This document shows positions 4,690-5,522 of a stretch of DNA of 5,522 bases, piece after piece. The first letter of the stretch is position 1; the number at the start of each line of letters is the position of its first letter. The notes beneath the pieces are model-generated. The model was given only the letters and a program-made list of their open reading frames with translations. It was not told the origin of the DNA and searched no databases. This stretch comes from DATAEY01 sp045805565 (lineage in GTDB: Bacteria > Actinomycetota > Thermoleophilia > Solirubrobacterales > Solirubrobacteraceae). Position numbers and translations under genes: made by a program. The DNA lies in assembly GCA_045805565.1 (NCBI GenBank), contig JBJMKZ010000052.1, positions 1 to 5,522 of the forward strand, given 5' to 3'.

Positions 4690-5522
4690 GCCGCCGCCCC
4701 TCCGCATCCATCGTCGCCAACCCGGTCCTGGTGGGCGCGGTCACCATGCTGGTGGTGGTGGTGGCGGTGTTCCTCTCCTATAACGCCAACAACGGGCTGC
4801 CGTTCGTGCCCACCCGCCAGATCTACGTCGACGTGGGCTCGGGCTCGGGGCTGGTCAAGGGCAACGAGGTGCGCGAGGGCGGCTTTCGCATCGGGGTGAT
4901 GGCGGACATAAAGCCCAAGACCCTGCCCTCGGGGGCCACCGTGGCCAGCCTCAACCTCAAGCTGGACAAGACGGTGGGCGAGATCCCCGACGACAGCCAG
5001 ATCGCCATCCGCCCGCGCTCGGCCCTGGGCCTCAAGTACATCCAGTACACCCGCGGGACCTCGCGCCGCTACCTCAAAGACGGCGACACGATCCCCATCT
5101 CGCACACCAACGTGCCGGTGCAGTTCGACGACCTGTTCAAGATGTTCGACGCCCCCACCCGCCTGGCCCAGCAGCAGGACCTCGACATCTTCGGCTCGGG
5201 GTTTGCCGGGCGCGGCGCCAGCCTCAATGAGTTCATCGTCCAGGCGCGCCCGCTGGTGGACCTGCTGCCCCCGGTGGCGCGCAACCTGGTGGCGCCCAAC
5301 ACGGCGCTGCGCAACTTCTTTCGCCAGCTTGACATCTTCGCGCGCAACGTGGCCCCGGTGGCGCGCACCAACGCGCGCGTGTTCACCCTCATGGCCACCA
5401 CCTTTGAGGCCATCTCGCGCGACGACCAGGCCCTGCGCGACACGATCGCCAAGTCGCCGGCCTCCCTGAGCGTCTCCACCCGGGCGCTGATCGCCCAGCG
5501 CCCGTTCCTGCGCGACCTGGCG
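4686..5522 (+). CDS. MCE/MlaD-family protein, third of three (3' end cut by window edge)
   Basis: From GTG at 4686 the frame is open to the window end (279 codons, no stop). GTGA overlaps the previous stop, and there is no clear Shine-Dalgarno, so translation is probably coupled to the gene before it. A membrane helix (about 12-31, 'NPVLVGAVTMLVVVVAVFLS') precedes 'YNANNGLPFVPT', a segment I recognise from actinobacterial MlaD-like proteins. The MCE domain (about 43-125) includes 'SGLVKGNEVREGGFRIGVM' and 'SALGLKYIQYT'. From about 150 on, the chain is helical, with 'LNEFIVQARPLVDLLPPVARNL' and 'LRNFFRQLDIFARNVAPVARTN'. A (TGG)5 run at 4750-4764 encodes part of the membrane helix. Several TTT codons and an ATA (codon 75) stand out against the two genes before it. 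It probably joins the other two MCE proteins in one complex. Confidence 0.93.
   Translation, partial: MSRRPSASIVANPVLVGAVTMLVVVVAVFLSYNANNGLPFVPTRQIYVDVGSGSGLVKGNEVREGGFRIGVMADIKPKTLPSGATVASLNLKLDKTVGEIPDDSQIAIRPRSALGLKYIQYTRGTSRRYLKDGDTIPISHTNVPVQFDDLFKMFDAPTRLAQQQDLDIFGSGFAGRGASLNEFIVQARPLVDLLPPVARNLVAPNTALRNFFRQLDIFARNVAPVARTNARVFTLMATTFEAISRDDQALRDTIAKSPASLSVSTRALIAQRPFLRDLA

Noticed and set aside
2980..4707. 575-aa minus-strand open frame opposite the second MCE gene
   Set aside because: The length is a by-product of high GC and codon bias in the MCE gene. The translation is an Arg/Gly/Val/Leu-rich low-complexity chain with no recognisable domain.
4750..4764. (TGG)5 run as a phase-variable repeat
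   Set aside because: It is a triplet repeat inside a coding frame for a Val-rich membrane helix, so length changes would not switch the gene off. Codon preference explains it.

Overview
The window is very GC-rich and reads as a chromosomal segment of a high-GC actinobacterium. My best guess is class Thermoleophilia (Solirubrobacter/Conexibacter-like). The basis is the style of the MCE proteins, for example a 'YNANNGLPFVPT' segment after the membrane anchor and a 'WFDDFSASGYYDALGG' block in the first MCE protein, plus a sigma factor with a fused zinc-finger-like tail. The lineage comes from memory of these families, not from a search.

Layout: (1) Positions 1-944, minus strand: an ECF-type sigma-70 family factor whose 3' end runs off the left edge. 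It has sigma-2 and sigma-4 regions, then an anti-sigma-like Cys/His cluster, then an Ala/Gly-rich tail built on a 36-bp tandem repeat. (2) Positions 945-1025: a short divergent spacer with -10-like elements pointing both ways. (3) Positions 1026-1109, plus strand: a complete tRNA-Leu(UAA) gene without an encoded CCA. (4) Positions 1110-1600: about 490 bp with no convincing gene. Its right part holds a good housekeeping-type promoter (TTGACA, 18-nt spacer, TAGCGT) and, just upstream, two related imperfect 12-bp palindromes that could be operator sites. (5) Positions 1601-5522, plus strand: three consecutive MCE/MlaD-family genes joined by 4-nt stop/start overlaps (ATGA, then GTGA). The third runs off the right edge.

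The three MCE proteins each have one N-terminal membrane anchor, one MCE domain and a long helical C-terminal part. This is the layout of actinobacterial Mce proteins, which co-assemble into lipid-transporting complexes with a YrbE/MlaE permease and an MlaF-type ATPase. No permease or ATPase gene lies between the promoter and the first MCE gene, so those parts must be downstream or elsewhere. The tight coupling suggests the three products are made together as subunits of one complex. Nothing here looks like a mobile element, CRISPR array or phage remnant. I see no wholly new system; the most useful second-look items are the putative operator pair, the sigma/anti-sigma-like fusion with a minisatellite tail, the differing Cys-bearing MCE C-termini, and the tRNA-Leu(UAA) gene in a setting where I see no in-frame TTA codon.
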